Below are positions 1 through 8,289 of a stretch of 17,233 bases of DNA, in pieces. Origin of the DNA: Treponema sp. Lineage in GTDB: Bacteria; Spirochaetota; Spirochaetia; Treponematales; Breznakiellaceae. The stretch covers positions 1 through 17,233 of the forward strand of contig WQXE01000029.1 of NCBI GenBank assembly GCA_009784995.1, written 5' to 3'. Both the position numbers and the translations under genes were made by a program. Every line of letters starts with the position of its first letter. Within the stretch, counting starts at the first letter, position 1. The notes under the pieces are model-generated. The model had not been told where the DNA came from, did not search any database, and saw nothing but the letters and a program-made list of their open reading frames with translations.

Positions 1-44
1 AAACATACCCAAAGCACTTACCCCGAAGCAGGTTGATTTTTTTA

Positions 45-73
45 TTGTTTGTTTGATAATTTAATGATACAAT
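45..73 (+). promoter_or_regulatory. Putative promoter of the InlB/RCC1 lipoprotein gene
   Basis: TTGTTT (45-50) and TACAAT (68-73) are separated by 17 bp. The -10 box matches five of six consensus positions; the -35 box is weak. The box ends 11 nt before the ATG at 85, so the predicted 5' leader is only a few bases. This is read from sequence alone. Confidence 0.3.
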
Positions 74-84
74 GTTCTATAGGT

Positions 85-555
85 ATGATTCGCGGTAAGT
101 TTTTAATATTATTTTTATTCATTTTACTTTTTTCATTTTTCTTTTCTTCTTGTCATAATCCGTGGATGAAGGATGTTTGGGGTTTAAAAGTAATACAATT
201 TGACGCTAACGGCGGCAGTCCTACTCCTCCTAAACAACAAGTATTAAGATTTGAACTAATACAAAAACCCGCAAATCCTGCAAAAGCAAACTATCATTTT
301 GCCGGCTGGTACGTTGACAACGGCACTTTTCAAATTCCCTGGGATTTTAACAAAATACCCGCTATTGAATTAACGTTATACGCAAGATGGGTAAGTGAGA
401 CTATTGCCATAAAACAAGTAGCTGCAAGTTCAGGACACACCGTAGCAATAAAAACAAACGGCGAATTGTGGGTTTGGGGATGGAATGATTCTGGTCAGCT
501 TGGTCTTGGCGATACAATAGATAGATTTATTCCTGAACAAGTTATCTTCCCGTAG
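85..555 (+). CDS. Lipoprotein with one InlB B-repeat and one RCC1 repeat (probably truncated)
   Basis: The function is unknown; it is predicted to be a surface-anchored lipoprotein. I chose the ATG at 85 because it gives a compact lipoprotein signal peptide: MIRGK, a hydrophobic run, then the lipobox FSSC with Cys23. An in-frame TTG at 49 and ATG at 64 lie upstream but would put a polar stretch before the signal. After a short linker comes one Listeria-Bacteroides (InlB B) repeat, recognisable by FDANGG, FAGWY and LYARW. Then follows a single RCC1-type repeat with SSGHTVAIK, LWVWGWN and GQLGLGD. RCC1 proteins normally carry several such repeats forming a propeller. Here the frame stops with TAG after one, leaving about 156 residues, so I infer a decayed remnant of a longer gene. 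I found no continuation in another frame within the next 100 bases. Confidence 0.72.
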   Translation: MIRGKFLILFLFILLFSFFFSSCHNPWMKDVWGLKVIQFDANGGSPTPPKQQVLRFELIQKPANPAKANYHFAGWYVDNGTFQIPWDFNKIPAIELTLYARWVSETIAIKQVAASSGHTVAIKTNGELWVWGWNDSGQLGLGDTIDRFIPEQVIFP

Positions 556-583
556 AATTTGGTAGCTATTACCTTTTTTCGAG

Positions 584-618
584 TTTATTCGATTTATTCG
601 TGGTGTAAATTCACGAAT
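584..618. repeat. Short direct and inverted repeats in the intergenic gap
   Basis: TTTATTCG occurs twice, at 584-591 and 593-600. ATTCGTG (596-602) is complementary to CACGAAT (612-618), giving a 7-bp stem with a 9-nt loop. No T-run follows on either strand, so it is a weak terminator candidate at best. It resembles decayed interspersed-repeat DNA. The rest of the 556-648 gap holds nothing recognisable. Confidence 0.35.
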
Positions 619-641
619 TAAATAATCACTGAATGGCGCGT

Positions 642-657
642 AACAGTTCTAACTGTT
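642..657. other. Inverted repeat over the stop codon of the Rpn-type gene
   Basis: AACAGTT (642-648) and AACTGTT (651-657) form a perfect 7-bp inverted repeat. It spans the TAG stop of the leftward nuclease gene, whose complement is 649-651. It could stabilise the 3' end of that mRNA. Without a following T-run on the minus strand it is not a standard intrinsic terminator. Confidence 0.3.
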
Positions 658-1596
658 TAACCCCAGTATGGTTTCTAGATCGAGCCCTGTGATTTCGTGT
701 ACAAATTCCGGTGTAGAACCTTTTGCCAATAAATTTCTAGCAATTGTATGTCTTTCCAGTAATTTACTTTCTTCCCAAGCTTCGGCATGACCTTTTTCAA
801 AACCTTCTTCACGAGCGTAATTAATTTCTGCGGTTCTGTCACACTGACCCATCATATATCTGGTGTATGCCCACATTTCTTCTTCAGATTGAGCGACATG
901 CGCCATTCGTTCATCAGCTGTTTGTATCGTAGAATCCATTTTAACTACCTCCTGTAGAAGTTCTATAGGGCTTTCCCTGTCAAACCAGGCAAGCCATCTG
1001 CATAAAGGATCTTGTAACTTGTCCTTTATCTGTTTTTTATACTTTACCATGTTAATAAAGTGAATTTCCAGAGCGTCTGTAAGAATTATATCATGTTCGG
1101 TATCTTCACGCAAATGAAAACTACTGTGATAATTTTTGGTAGAAGGAAAGTCAAAATCAACAATATTAATAGCGATTACATTGGGTAACTCTATATAATC
1201 ATGTCCTGATTTTAACTTACTTGTATATACCTTACTTAGGTAGAAAAGGCTCCTTCTGTCCATATTTTGTTTATTACTAATTTGGACTTCGATATTTACA
1301 AGCGAACCGTCTGGTAGCTTGGCTCTTACATCAAGAATACAAGATTTCCCACCCATAATTTCCGCCATAAAAGAAGTGTTTTCTTGAATTTCGACAGAAA
1401 TATATTTATTATTTCCGGTTTTACCCAGAACCGCGTTTATGAAGCTCAAAAGTTGAACTTCATCACCTTTTTCTCCAAAAATTTTGTAGAAAAAGAAATT
1501 GTTTAGGGGGTCGAACTGTCTTTTAATGCCGGAAACAGTAGACCCAAAAGTTAAGTTTTTCATACACTTATATGGGGCAAAAGTACTGTTTTGCAT
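649..1596 (-). CDS. Rpn-family / PD-(D/E)XK (PDDEXK_2) nuclease
   Basis: This looks like a member of the Rpn/PDDEXK_2 family, often labelled transposase although studied members are DNA endonucleases that promote recombination. The family opening is clear: FDPLNNFFFYKIFGEKGD then LLSFINAVLG. The nuclease core follows, with an Asp in ILDVRAKLPDG and the pair NIEVQI, giving the D...ExQ catalytic pattern. The C-terminal third is charged and helical, with REEGFEKGHAEAWEE, then a DNA-binding-like tail (ARNLLAKGSTPEFVHEITGL) typical of these proteins. At 315 residues it is about full length. The start is uncertain: ATG 1596 and ATG 1563 are both in frame and neither has a good Shine-Dalgarno. The second (MKNLTFGS) lies closer to the conserved region. 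It converges on the truncated lipoprotein gene, suggesting a rearranged accessory segment. No terminal repeats or second transposition gene are visible. Confidence 0.8.
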   Translation of the reverse strand: MQNSTFAPYKCMKNLTFGSTVSGIKRQFDPLNNFFFYKIFGEKGDEVQLLSFINAVLGKTGNNKYISVEIQENTSFMAEIMGGKSCILDVRAKLPDGSLVNIEVQISNKQNMDRRSLFYLSKVYTSKLKSGHDYIELPNVIAINIVDFDFPSTKNYHSSFHLREDTEHDIILTDALEIHFINMVKYKKQIKDKLQDPLCRWLAWFDRESPIELLQEVVKMDSTIQTADERMAHVAQSEEEMWAYTRYMMGQCDRTAEINYAREEGFEKGHAEAWEESKLLERHTIARNLLAKGSTPEFVHEITGLDLETILGLNS

Positions 1597-1604
1597 GACC
1601 GAGA

Positions 1605-1630
1605 TTGAAATTTTTAAAAAAAATTTTCAA
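1605..1630. repeat. AT-rich palindrome between divergent genes
   Basis: TTGAAATTTTT at 1605-1615 faces AAAATTTTCAA ending at 1630, giving an imperfect A/T-only palindrome. It lies just upstream of the nuclease start. It may be an operator or simply promoter-region AT bias. Confidence 0.25.
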
Positions 1631-1655
1631 TACATACATTTTAGATACACAAAAC

Positions 1656-1719
1656 ATCTTAAATTATCTTAAAAAAAGACAAAAAATGGGTTTATTATCT
1701 TATTAATTTATAATATAAT
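1656..1719 (+). promoter_or_regulatory. Putative promoter and operator region of the hybrid kinase operon
   Basis: Two overlapping TATAAT hexamers occur at 1709-1714 and 1714-1719. Only a weak TTTATT (1691-1696) sits at -35 for the second. Upstream, ATCTTAAA occurs at 1656-1663 and 1666-1673, exactly one helical turn apart. A related ATCTTATT lies at 1697-1704, about three turns further on. Spacing on one DNA face suggests a regulator site, which is inference. The downstream -10 ends 12 nt before the ATG at 1732, and no Shine-Dalgarno is present. Confidence 0.4.
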
Positions 1720-1731
1720 GAAAAAAATATT

Positions 1732-4700
1732 ATGAACATAAGAAAAAGAATCCTAATTCCCATGATTACGCTTACAATTGTATGCTGCATTGCTGTCCTT
1801 GTCTCTTCTATACTACTTTTCCGCAGAGAGCTTAATAACGCCATGCAAGATAAAATCGATGTTGCTGTTAATGTAGTTAATAGCGAAATAAACGATTTAT
1901 CCAATAAGGCATATCTTGCGGCAATTGCGATTTCTAAAAACCCGGATTTAATCGAAGCAATTGTAAATAATGACCACGAAAAAATCGTTTATATGGCTTT
2001 CGCCCTGCATGATATAGCTCCAATTGATTACAGCACGATTCTAGATACTAATGGCATTGTTTTAATAAGAACACATGAACCCGATCTATACGGCGATAGC
2101 ATGGCGCATATCCCTCATATAAAATCGGCGATCGCAGAAAAAACCGAAGCTTATATAATTCAGGGTGTCACTATTCAACTGGGTGTATCAGTAGGCGCGC
2201 CGATATACGACGATAACATGAATTTTATAGGCATCGTATCTTTAGGTTTCAGGCTGGACAATCAGGATTTTGTTGAAAAATTAAACACACTCACTGGCTG
2301 CGAAATATCTTTTTTTAAGAATGACGAACGTGTTTCTACTACAATATTAAATGAAGATGGAACATATATCATAGGAACAAAAGCGGACGAAGCCATCAGT
2401 AATAGAGTACTATCAGGAGAAACATTTTACGACAGAATACAGATTTTCGGCAGGGACGTGCTTGCTCATTATTCTCCGTTATACGGCATAAATAACACAA
2501 TTGTCGGAATGGTGTTTGTAGGTTTTTACACTGCCGAGGATTCCGGAAAAATATTATTTTTTATTATAAACGGAATATTAATAACACTGGCAGTCCTTGT
2601 AGTTTGTATTATTCTCGCGAGATTTATTTCCGTCGCAATAGAACGCCGTATAAATAAAATTAACCAGGATCTGGAAATTTCACTTGAAAAAACGCGTAAA
2701 GCCAATATTGAAACAAAAAATCTTCAAAAAATACTGGAAAATGAAAGCGCGGTACTTCAGGCGATGTTTAACTCTATACCGGATCTAATATTCTGCAAAG
2801 ACAGAGAACATATTTTTACGCGTTGTAATAAAAGCTTTTTAAAATATTTTGGCAAAAAAGAAAATATGATTATCGGGAAAGACGATGTAAGCGGATTTGG
2901 AATCCCCGAAGAAACTCTGAAACAACTAAAAGAAATTGATCTCGCGGTAATAAACGAAAATAGAATATTTACACACGAAGAAAATATCCCTTCATTTGAC
3001 GGAAGTATCGGGCTCTTTGAAACAAGCAGAGTTCCTCTTACGCTTGACGGCGAAGTAGTCGGCATTATGGGAATCGCGCATAACATTACAGAGCGCAAAG
3101 CGCGTGAAGCCGCGGAAGCCGCAAGCCAGGCAAAAACATCATTCCTCGCGAAGATGAGCCATGAAATCAGAACACCAATGAACAGTATCATCGGGTTTTC
3201 TGAACTCGCGCAGAACGATGAAATCCCGGAAAAAACCAGAAATTATCTTGGCAAGATACAGGACAGTGCGGAATGGCTTTTAAAAATAATTAATGATGTT
3301 CTTGACATTTCCAAAATTGAATCAGGAAAAATACAATTGGAAAATATTCCTTTTGATTTACCTGATATTTTCGCGCATTGCCAGTCGGCGATTATGCCAA
3401 AAATAAACGAAAAGGGTATAATGCTCTACTGTTATGCCGAGCCTTCTGTCGGAAAAAAACTTCAAGGCGATCCTGTAAGACTTCGCCAGGTAATCATGAA
3501 CTTGCTGTCAAACGCGGTAAAGTTTACAAATACCGGCACTGTAAAATTTTTGGCATCTATTAACAGCGCCGATGAAAACAGTGTTACGATAAAATTTGAA
3601 GTAAAAGACAGCGGCATCGGAATGACTACTAATCAAATAGAAAAAATATTTGATCCCTTTGTACAGGCGGATGACAGCATTACGCGAAGATTCGGCGGTA
3701 CAGGATTGGGACTGACTATAACCAAAAATATTATTGAACTTATGGGCGGCAAATTACATGTAGAAAGTATGCCTGACATTGGCAGCAAATTCAGCTTTGA
3801 ATTGAAATTTAGTTTTATTGATGAAGTTGAAACAAAACAAGAAAAAATTATTATAGGCGATTTTGAAAAACCTAATTTTAACGGCGAAGTTTTAATTTGT
3901 GAAGATAACAGTTTAAACCAGCAGGTTATCTGCGATCACCTTTCCAGAGTCGGGTTAAAAACAGTTGTTGCTTATAATGGTAAAGATGGCTTAGATATAA
4001 TAACACAGCGAATAGAAAACAATGAAAAACCTTTTGATTTAATTTTTATGGACATACATATGCCTGTTATGGACGGACTTGAAGCCGCGTTAAAAATTAC
4101 CGCAATGGGTGTAAAAACGCCTATTGTAGCTTTAACAGCAAACGTTATGTCCAACGATTTAGAACATTACAGATTAAGCGGAATGTCCGATACAATCGGT
4201 AAACCTTTTACAACACAGGATTTATGGAAATGTCTTGTAAAATACATACCTGTAGAAAGTTATTCAATGATTGACAAGCGGCTGCAGTCGGCAGAAGATG
4301 ACATCGCGCATAAAAAACGGTTGATCAATTTTACAAGGAACAATCAAGCCACATATGATGAGTTCCTTGAAGCTCTAAAAACCGGCGATATTAAACTGGC
4401 ACACAGAATAACGCACACATTAAAAAGTAACGCGGGGCAAATCGACGAAAAGAAACTTCAGAAAGCGGCAGCGGCGGCAGAAGCCATGCTTTCGGAAGGA
4501 AAAAACCTGCTTAAAGAAGAACAAATAAAAAATCTGGAAACAGAATTTAAATTAGTTCTGGAAAAATTATCGCCATTATTGGCAGAAAATGATACGAATA
4601 ATATTTTAAAAACATCTGATGCGCAAAAGATTCGCGGAATATTTGAAAGGCTTGAACCTTTGTTAAAAAACAGGAATCCAGACTGCGAAGATATGTTAAA

Positions 4701-4815
4701 TGAAATTTATACAATACCCGGAGCGGAAGAACTGGCGCAATTAATTGATAAATTCAAATTTAAACAGGCGTTTGAAGAATTATCCAAGTTAAAGATAAAA
4801 TGGGAGATGGAATAA
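1732..4815 (+). CDS. Membrane hybrid sensor histidine kinase (Cache-PAS-HisKA-HATPase-REC-Hpt)
   Basis: This is a multi-step phosphorelay sensor in the cytoplasmic membrane. Membrane segments at about residues 6-29 and 274-300 flank an extracytoplasmic sensor. That sensor resembles the Cache_3 type (TGCEISFF, RVSTTI, a G-rich GMVFVGF end). A coiled coil (about 303-340) leads into a PAS domain (about 340-457, ending in the ITERK linker). The kinase core has H477 in SHEIRTP, the N-box at N594, DSGIG at 626-630 and GGTGLGL at 655-661. The receiver has the acidic pair E724/D725, phosphoacceptor D774 in FMDIHMPVMDG and K824. An Hpt domain follows with H895 in THTLKS. All phosphotransfer residues are intact. 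About 75 residues after the Hpt are unassigned. The ligand is unknown. The stop overlaps the next start by one base. Confidence 0.93.
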   Translation: MNIRKRILIPMITLTIVCCIAVLVSSILLFRRELNNAMQDKIDVAVNVVNSEINDLSNKAYLAAIAISKNPDLIEAIVNNDHEKIVYMAFALHDIAPIDYSTILDTNGIVLIRTHEPDLYGDSMAHIPHIKSAIAEKTEAYIIQGVTIQLGVSVGAPIYDDNMNFIGIVSLGFRLDNQDFVEKLNTLTGCEISFFKNDERVSTTILNEDGTYIIGTKADEAISNRVLSGETFYDRIQIFGRDVLAHYSPLYGINNTIVGMVFVGFYTAEDSGKILFFIINGILITLAVLVVCIILARFISVAIERRINKINQDLEISLEKTRKANIETKNLQKILENESAVLQAMFNSIPDLIFCKDREHIFTRCNKSFLKYFGKKENMIIGKDDVSGFGIPEETLKQLKEIDLAVINENRIFTHEENIPSFDGSIGLFETSRVPLTLDGEVVGIMGIAHNITERKAREAAEAASQAKTSFLAKMSHEIRTPMNSIIGFSELAQNDEIPEKTRNYLGKIQDSAEWLLKIINDVLDISKIESGKIQLENIPFDLPDIFAHCQSAIMPKINEKGIMLYCYAEPSVGKKLQGDPVRLRQVIMNLLSNAVKFTNTGTVKFLASINSADENSVTIKFEVKDSGIGMTTNQIEKIFDPFVQADDSITRRFGGTGLGLTITKNIIELMGGKLHVESMPDIGSKFSFELKFSFIDEVETKQEKIIIGDFEKPNFNGEVLICEDNSLNQQVICDHLSRVGLKTVVAYNGKDGLDIITQRIENNEKPFDLIFMDIHMPVMDGLEAALKITAMGVKTPIVALTANVMSNDLEHYRLSGMSDTIGKPFTTQDLWKCLVKYIPVESYSMIDKRLQSAEDDIAHKKRLINFTRNNQATYDEFLEALKTGDIKLAHRITHTLKSNAGQIDEKKLQKAAAAAEAMLSEGKNLLKEEQIKNLETEFKLVLEKLSPLLAENDTNNILKTSDAQKIRGIFERLEPLLKNRNPDCEDMLNEIYTIPGAEELAQLIDKFKFKQAFEELSKLKIKWEME

Positions 4816-6005
4816 TGAGCGGCGATAAAAAATATAGCATCCTGATTGTAGACGATGAAAGCGCGAACATTAGCACATTAAAAACCATATTAAATTCTGA
4901 ATATACTATTTACGCGTCAATTAACGGAGAAGAAGCTATAGAAGCGGTAGAAGAATTTATGCCGGATGTAATCCTTTTGGACATTATAATGCCGGGTATG
5001 GATGGATATGAAATTATAACCGCGCTTAAAAAATCAGAAAAAACAAAAGATATTCCCGTTATCTTTATTACCGGTCTTGACAGCGCTGACGCGGAAGAAA
5101 AAGGATTGGCTTTAGGCGCGGCGGATTATATAACCAAACCGTTCCACACCGCGATTGTAAAAATACGGGTAAAAAATCAAATTAATTTAATTGAACGATT
5201 CCGAATCGAACATGATTTAAATGTTGTATTAAAACTTCAATCGGAGCTTGTCAGCGCGAAAGAACTCGCTGAACGCAACAGGGAAATTGCCGAACACAGT
5301 AACAGGGTAAAAAGCGAATTTCTTTCGCGAATGAGCCATGAAATGAGAACGCCGATGCACGCGATAACGAGCGTAATGCATATAATTAACATGCACAATG
5401 TCCCGGAAAGCCTTAAAGAATTTATAGACGAAATGAAAAAAGCGTCGGATAATCTGCAAAATATGATAGATGATGTACTTGATATATCCAATATGGAATA
5501 TGGAGCGTTTAAACTTTCCAACACGGTTTTTGACGCCGACGCCTTGTTCATGGATGTATTGCAAACAGCGTCTTATAACGCTGAAAAAAAACAGCAAATT
5601 TTTAAATCAAAACAGGATCCGACATTACCTTCTTTTTTAAACGGTGATGAAAAACGTTTAAAACAGGTTATAACCAGTTTATTGGCAAACGCTGTTAAAT
5701 TTACTCCTGAAAAAGGCGAAATATTTTTTGAATCCGAAGTTATTAACTTTGATAATGGAATTATTACTCTTCAGATAACCATTTCAGATAACGGAATTGG
5801 AATCGCGAAAGAACAACAGGATAAACTTTTTGAACTTTTTGAACAGGGAGACGGTAGTACATCCAGAAAACATTTCGGTATTGGAATTGGGCTTCCATTA
5901 TCCAAGCGTATTATCGAAATGATGGACGGAAAATTATGGGTAGAATCCGAGCCGGAAAAAGGCGCGACTTTTAATTTTACCTGTAAATTGCAAAAAGTAT
6001 CATGA
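4815..6005 (+). CDS. Soluble receiver-histidine kinase (REC-HisKA-HATPase)
   Basis: I placed the start at the ATG at 4815, which overlaps the upstream TAA as TAATG and has GGGAG about 10 nt before it. A frame-compatible ATG at 4800 would add five residues. The protein (about 396 aa) begins with a receiver domain: D13/D14, phosphoacceptor D56 in LLDIIMPGMDG and K108 in ITKPF. A helical linker leads to a HisKA domain with H175 in SHEMRTPMH. The HATPase has its N-box at N292, DNGIGIA, and a G2 box reading GIGIGL rather than the usual GTGLGL. There is no membrane segment and no DNA-binding or enzymatic output domain. Coupling to the hybrid kinase suggests that its D56 is a target of the upstream Hpt H895. 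That is inference. The gene ends 2 bp from the convergent DUF188 gene. Confidence 0.9.
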   Translation: MSGDKKYSILIVDDESANISTLKTILNSEYTIYASINGEEAIEAVEEFMPDVILLDIIMPGMDGYEIITALKKSEKTKDIPVIFITGLDSADAEEKGLALGAADYITKPFHTAIVKIRVKNQINLIERFRIEHDLNVVLKLQSELVSAKELAERNREIAEHSNRVKSEFLSRMSHEMRTPMHAITSVMHIINMHNVPESLKEFIDEMKKASDNLQNMIDDVLDISNMEYGAFKLSNTVFDADALFMDVLQTASYNAEKKQQIFKSKQDPTLPSFLNGDEKRLKQVITSLLANAVKFTPEKGEIFFESEVINFDNGIITLQITISDNGIGIAKEQQDKLFELFEQGDGSTSRKHFGIGIGLPLSKRIIEMMDGKLWVESEPEKGATFNFTCKLQKVS

Positions 6006-6007
6006 TT

Positions 6008-6448
6008 TTATTTTAACTTTGTAAGAAGTCTGTCAAAACTGTCGGCGAATGTTTTAAAATCTTTTTTATTGTAGTTGGAAATTCTTACTATTTCCATTCC
6101 GTTTTCCGCTAACCCTACTGTAAAATTGCGAAGAGAAAGCAGTTCATTTATATTATTTGATGTAAAAACCCTGCCCCTGTCGTCTATTACATAAACTTTT
6201 TTTTCAACAAGACGTTTGGCGAGCGGTACGTCTCTTGTTATCGCTATATCGTTCTCTTCAGCGAGTTCTACAATGCGATCGTCAGCGGAATTTTCATGGC
6301 TTGAGCATATTTCCATTACAGCGCTTTCAGTTATGGGGATAGGACGGTTAGCCGCGAATATAACTTTTATACCAAGTTTTTCCGCTCTGCGTAAAACAAG
6401 TTCTCTTGCCGCTTTTGGACATGAATCGGCGTCGACGAGTATTTTCAT
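6008..6448 (-). CDS. YaiI/YqxD (DUF188) family protein
   Basis: This is a DUF188 protein. The family has a PIN-like fold and may be a nuclease, but no defined reaction is established. The signature is complete: VDADSCP near the N terminus (D6, D8, C10), VIFAANRPIP, ADDRIVELA, AITRDVPLAKRL and VIDDRGRVFT. At 146 residues it is full length. The ATG overlaps the manA stop as TAATG. No Shine-Dalgarno precedes it, so translation probably depends on ribosomes ending manA. It is the last gene of the leftward cluster, and I see no intrinsic terminator in the 2 bp before the convergent kinase gene. Confidence 0.9.
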   Translation of the reverse strand: MKILVDADSCPKAARELVLRRAEKLGIKVIFAANRPIPITESAVMEICSSHENSADDRIVELAEENDIAITRDVPLAKRLVEKKVYVIDDRGRVFTSNNINELLSLRNFTVGLAENGMEIVRISNYNKKDFKTFADSFDRLLTKLK

Positions 6449-7587
6449 TAATTTACATTATCAATAGAAGCGGCAAAAAGAGAAAAGTCTCCACTTAAAA
6501 TCGCGGGTTCACTGTCTTTTGGAATAAAAAACGAATCTCCTTTTTTAAATGACATACCGCAAGTTATTAACTCTCCTTCAGTAACAATGCAAATAACAGG
6601 ACCTCTTACCGGCAATTTAATTACGCCATTTTTCTTTACAGAAGTTAACAGGAATTCATTACATGGCGTATTATAACTAAAACATTCATCAGATACAGGA
6701 GGATTAATTATCCGCGGATAAAATGGTTCAAAAACAAGGATATTCATAAGTTCTTCTATATCGATATGTTTAGGTGTAAGCCCTCCGCGTAATACATTAT
6801 CTGAGCTTGTCATCAGTTCCGCTCCAAATCCGCTTAAATAAGCGTGTGGAATACCCGCTGGAACATAAATTGCCTGACCCGGCTGTAATGTAATTATATT
6901 CAAATAAAGCGGTGATAGAATCGCGGGATCGTTTGGATAAAGAGAAGCGAACTTTTTTAAAAGATCGCGCTGTTCTTTAGAAATGGAATTGTTTGTATCA
7001 TCTTCATTTAAATTATTAAAAAATGAACATATACTTTCTATTTGCGCTTTTGATAAATTAAAAAGCGCGCGAAAAAAATTGGAATACTGATTAGTTTTAA
7101 TCTCATTAATTAAATCAGAAAAAATATTATCCAACGAAACAAAATTTTCAAAAGATTTAATAATATCATTAGGTTCTCTAAATCCTCCCATTAAAGTAAT
7201 GGGAGTAATCGCGCAGATAATTTCCGGTTTATGGTTTGAATCTTTGTAATTGCGTTTTGGATCGTCTAATGATAATCCCGCTTTTTCTTCTTTTTTAAAA
7301 CCTTCTTCCGCCTGTGTTTTATTCGGATGAGTCTGTATGGAAAGAGGTTTTTCTACCGCTAGCATTTTAAAAAGAAACGGAAGTTCACCCGCGATTTCTG
7401 TTAAATTAATTATTTTATCATTATTATCAGTAAAAACCTGAGACGGCGCGCCTTTGTGAGTTCCCATCCATAATTCAGCGTAAGGTTTATCATCATTATT
7501 TTTTACATTTAAGAATTGCGGAAGTAGTGTTTTTGATCCCCAATCATAGTGCATAATCTGGTTTTTTAATTTATATACTTTATTCAT
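6448..7587 (-). CDS. manA: Mannose-6-phosphate isomerase, class I
   Basis: This cytosolic zinc enzyme interconverts mannose 6-phosphate and fructose 6-phosphate, linking mannose use and GDP-sugar supply to glycolysis. Zinc ligands of the class I family are visible: Q85 and H87 in IQTHPNK, E122 in NHKPE and H248 in PAGIPHAY. The active-site arginine is R267 in LRGGLTPKHID. The N terminus (MHYDWGSKT, YAELWMGTHKGAPS) is canonical. At 379 residues it is full length. AGAGG lies about 8 nt before the ATG, which sits inside the last codons of zapA (8-nt overlap). The 3' end overlaps the DUF188 start by one base. Its position behind ribosomal and division genes gives no functional hint; co-transcription is inferred from the overlaps. 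Confidence 0.96.
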   Translation of the reverse strand: MNKVYKLKNQIMHYDWGSKTLLPQFLNVKNNDDKPYAELWMGTHKGAPSQVFTDNNDKIINLTEIAGELPFLFKMLAVEKPLSIQTHPNKTQAEEGFKKEEKAGLSLDDPKRNYKDSNHKPEIICAITPITLMGGFREPNDIIKSFENFVSLDNIFSDLINEIKTNQYSNFFRALFNLSKAQIESICSFFNNLNEDDTNNSISKEQRDLLKKFASLYPNDPAILSPLYLNIITLQPGQAIYVPAGIPHAYLSGFGAELMTSSDNVLRGGLTPKHIDIEELMNILVFEPFYPRIINPPVSDECFSYNTPCNEFLLTSVKKNGVIKLPVRGPVICIVTEGELITCGMSFKKGDSFFIPKDSEPAILSGDFSLFAASIDNVN

Positions 7588-7873
7588 CGGGACAAACCTC
7601 TAACGCTTTATCAAGAGCGGCAATAAGCCGAAGCGTGCGGTTTTCTACTTCTAACGCTTCTTCTTTTGATTGTTTTAATTTATTAATTTCGTCACATAAC
7701 AGAAAACCTGTTAAAACCGCGACATTTATGGGTTCTTTTATACCGGATATATTTTGTGTATTTTCTACAGCAGTTCTGTATTGCGACATTACCTTATCAA
7801 GATAATTTTCATCTTCATCGGCAGTTATGGTAAATGATGTTCCTAAAATATCCAGACATAATTTATTGGCCAT
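7580..7873 (-). CDS. zapA: ZapA-family cell division protein
   Basis: This small protein fits the ZapA family, whose members bind and bundle FtsZ at the division ring. The N-terminal half (LCLDILGTSFTITADEDENYLDKVMSQY) matches the family's beta-sheet region. The motif INVAVLTGFLLCDEINKL is followed by a C-terminal coiled coil with heptad spacing. At 97 residues it is of typical length. AAGGG sits about 7 nt before the ATG. It follows the ZapB-like gene by 9 bp and overlaps manA by 8 nt. FtsZ binding is inferred from family membership. Confidence 0.82.
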   Translation of the reverse strand: MANKLCLDILGTSFTITADEDENYLDKVMSQYRTAVENTQNISGIKEPINVAVLTGFLLCDEINKLKQSKEEALEVENRTLRLIAALDKALEVCPDE

Positions 7874-7882
7874 TAATATCCC

Positions 7883-8287
7883 TTAAAAAATGTCCAGTTC
7901 TCCATCTGCGGGAGAACTATCGCTTTCCTTCTCTGATTCATTAATTTCAAAACATTCCTGCTCATCATCTTCAGAAGGTTTTTCTTTTTTAACGGCGGGT
8001 TTTTTTTCCGGTTTTTTATCTTTTAAACTGTTTTCAAACGCTTCTTCAAACTGGCTTAGACGGTCAAGAGCGGCGATAATTCCATCTTCTATCCGCCCTT
8101 GATCTTCTTTAAAACTCATAACAAGCACTTCAAGCTCGTCCAATCGTTTTTGATTTTTATCCAGCTTTGCCTGCAAACCCGCTTTTTCGCTGTTAAGCAC
8201 GGCATTCTCTTCTGTTAGACGCTCAACATAATCAATCGCCTTGGCGACCCTAACTTCAAGTAATTGGACTTGCTCAAGGCTAATCAT
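7883..8287 (-). CDS. Coiled-coil protein, ZapB-like
   Basis: Residues 1-65 form an almost continuous coiled coil (LEQVQLLEVRVAKAIDYVERL and on), like the division factor ZapB, which pairs with ZapA. A second helix at about 65-90 is followed by a highly charged low-complexity tail. That tail is Lys/Pro-rich (KPEKKPAVKKEKP) and then acidic, ending in the short hydrophobic tip DGELDIF. Such a tip is the kind of tail that can dock onto a partner, but that is speculation. GGAG lies 7 nt before the ATG, and the gap from the rplT stop is 2 bp. Lying directly before zapA supports a division role. Coiled coils alone are weak evidence for orthology. Confidence 0.75.
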   Translation of the reverse strand: MISLEQVQLLEVRVAKAIDYVERLTEENAVLNSEKAGLQAKLDKNQKRLDELEVLVMSFKEDQGRIEDGIIAALDRLSQFEEAFENSLKDKKPEKKPAVKKEKPSEDDEQECFEINESEKESDSSPADGELDIF

Positions 8288-8289
8288 GT

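Noticed and set aside
49..84. TTG at 49 or ATG at 64 as start of the first lipoprotein
   Set aside because: Both add polar residues ahead of an already complete lipoprotein signal peptide and overlap the candidate promoter.
649..1596. Insertion sequence built around the Rpn-type gene
   Set aside because: No terminal inverted repeats or target duplication were found around it. Family members act as nucleases and are often solitary.
1695..1904. Small membrane protein on the minus strand (69 codons)
   Set aside because: It is antisense to the kinase's first membrane segment; hydrophobic coding DNA often yields hydrophobic antisense frames.
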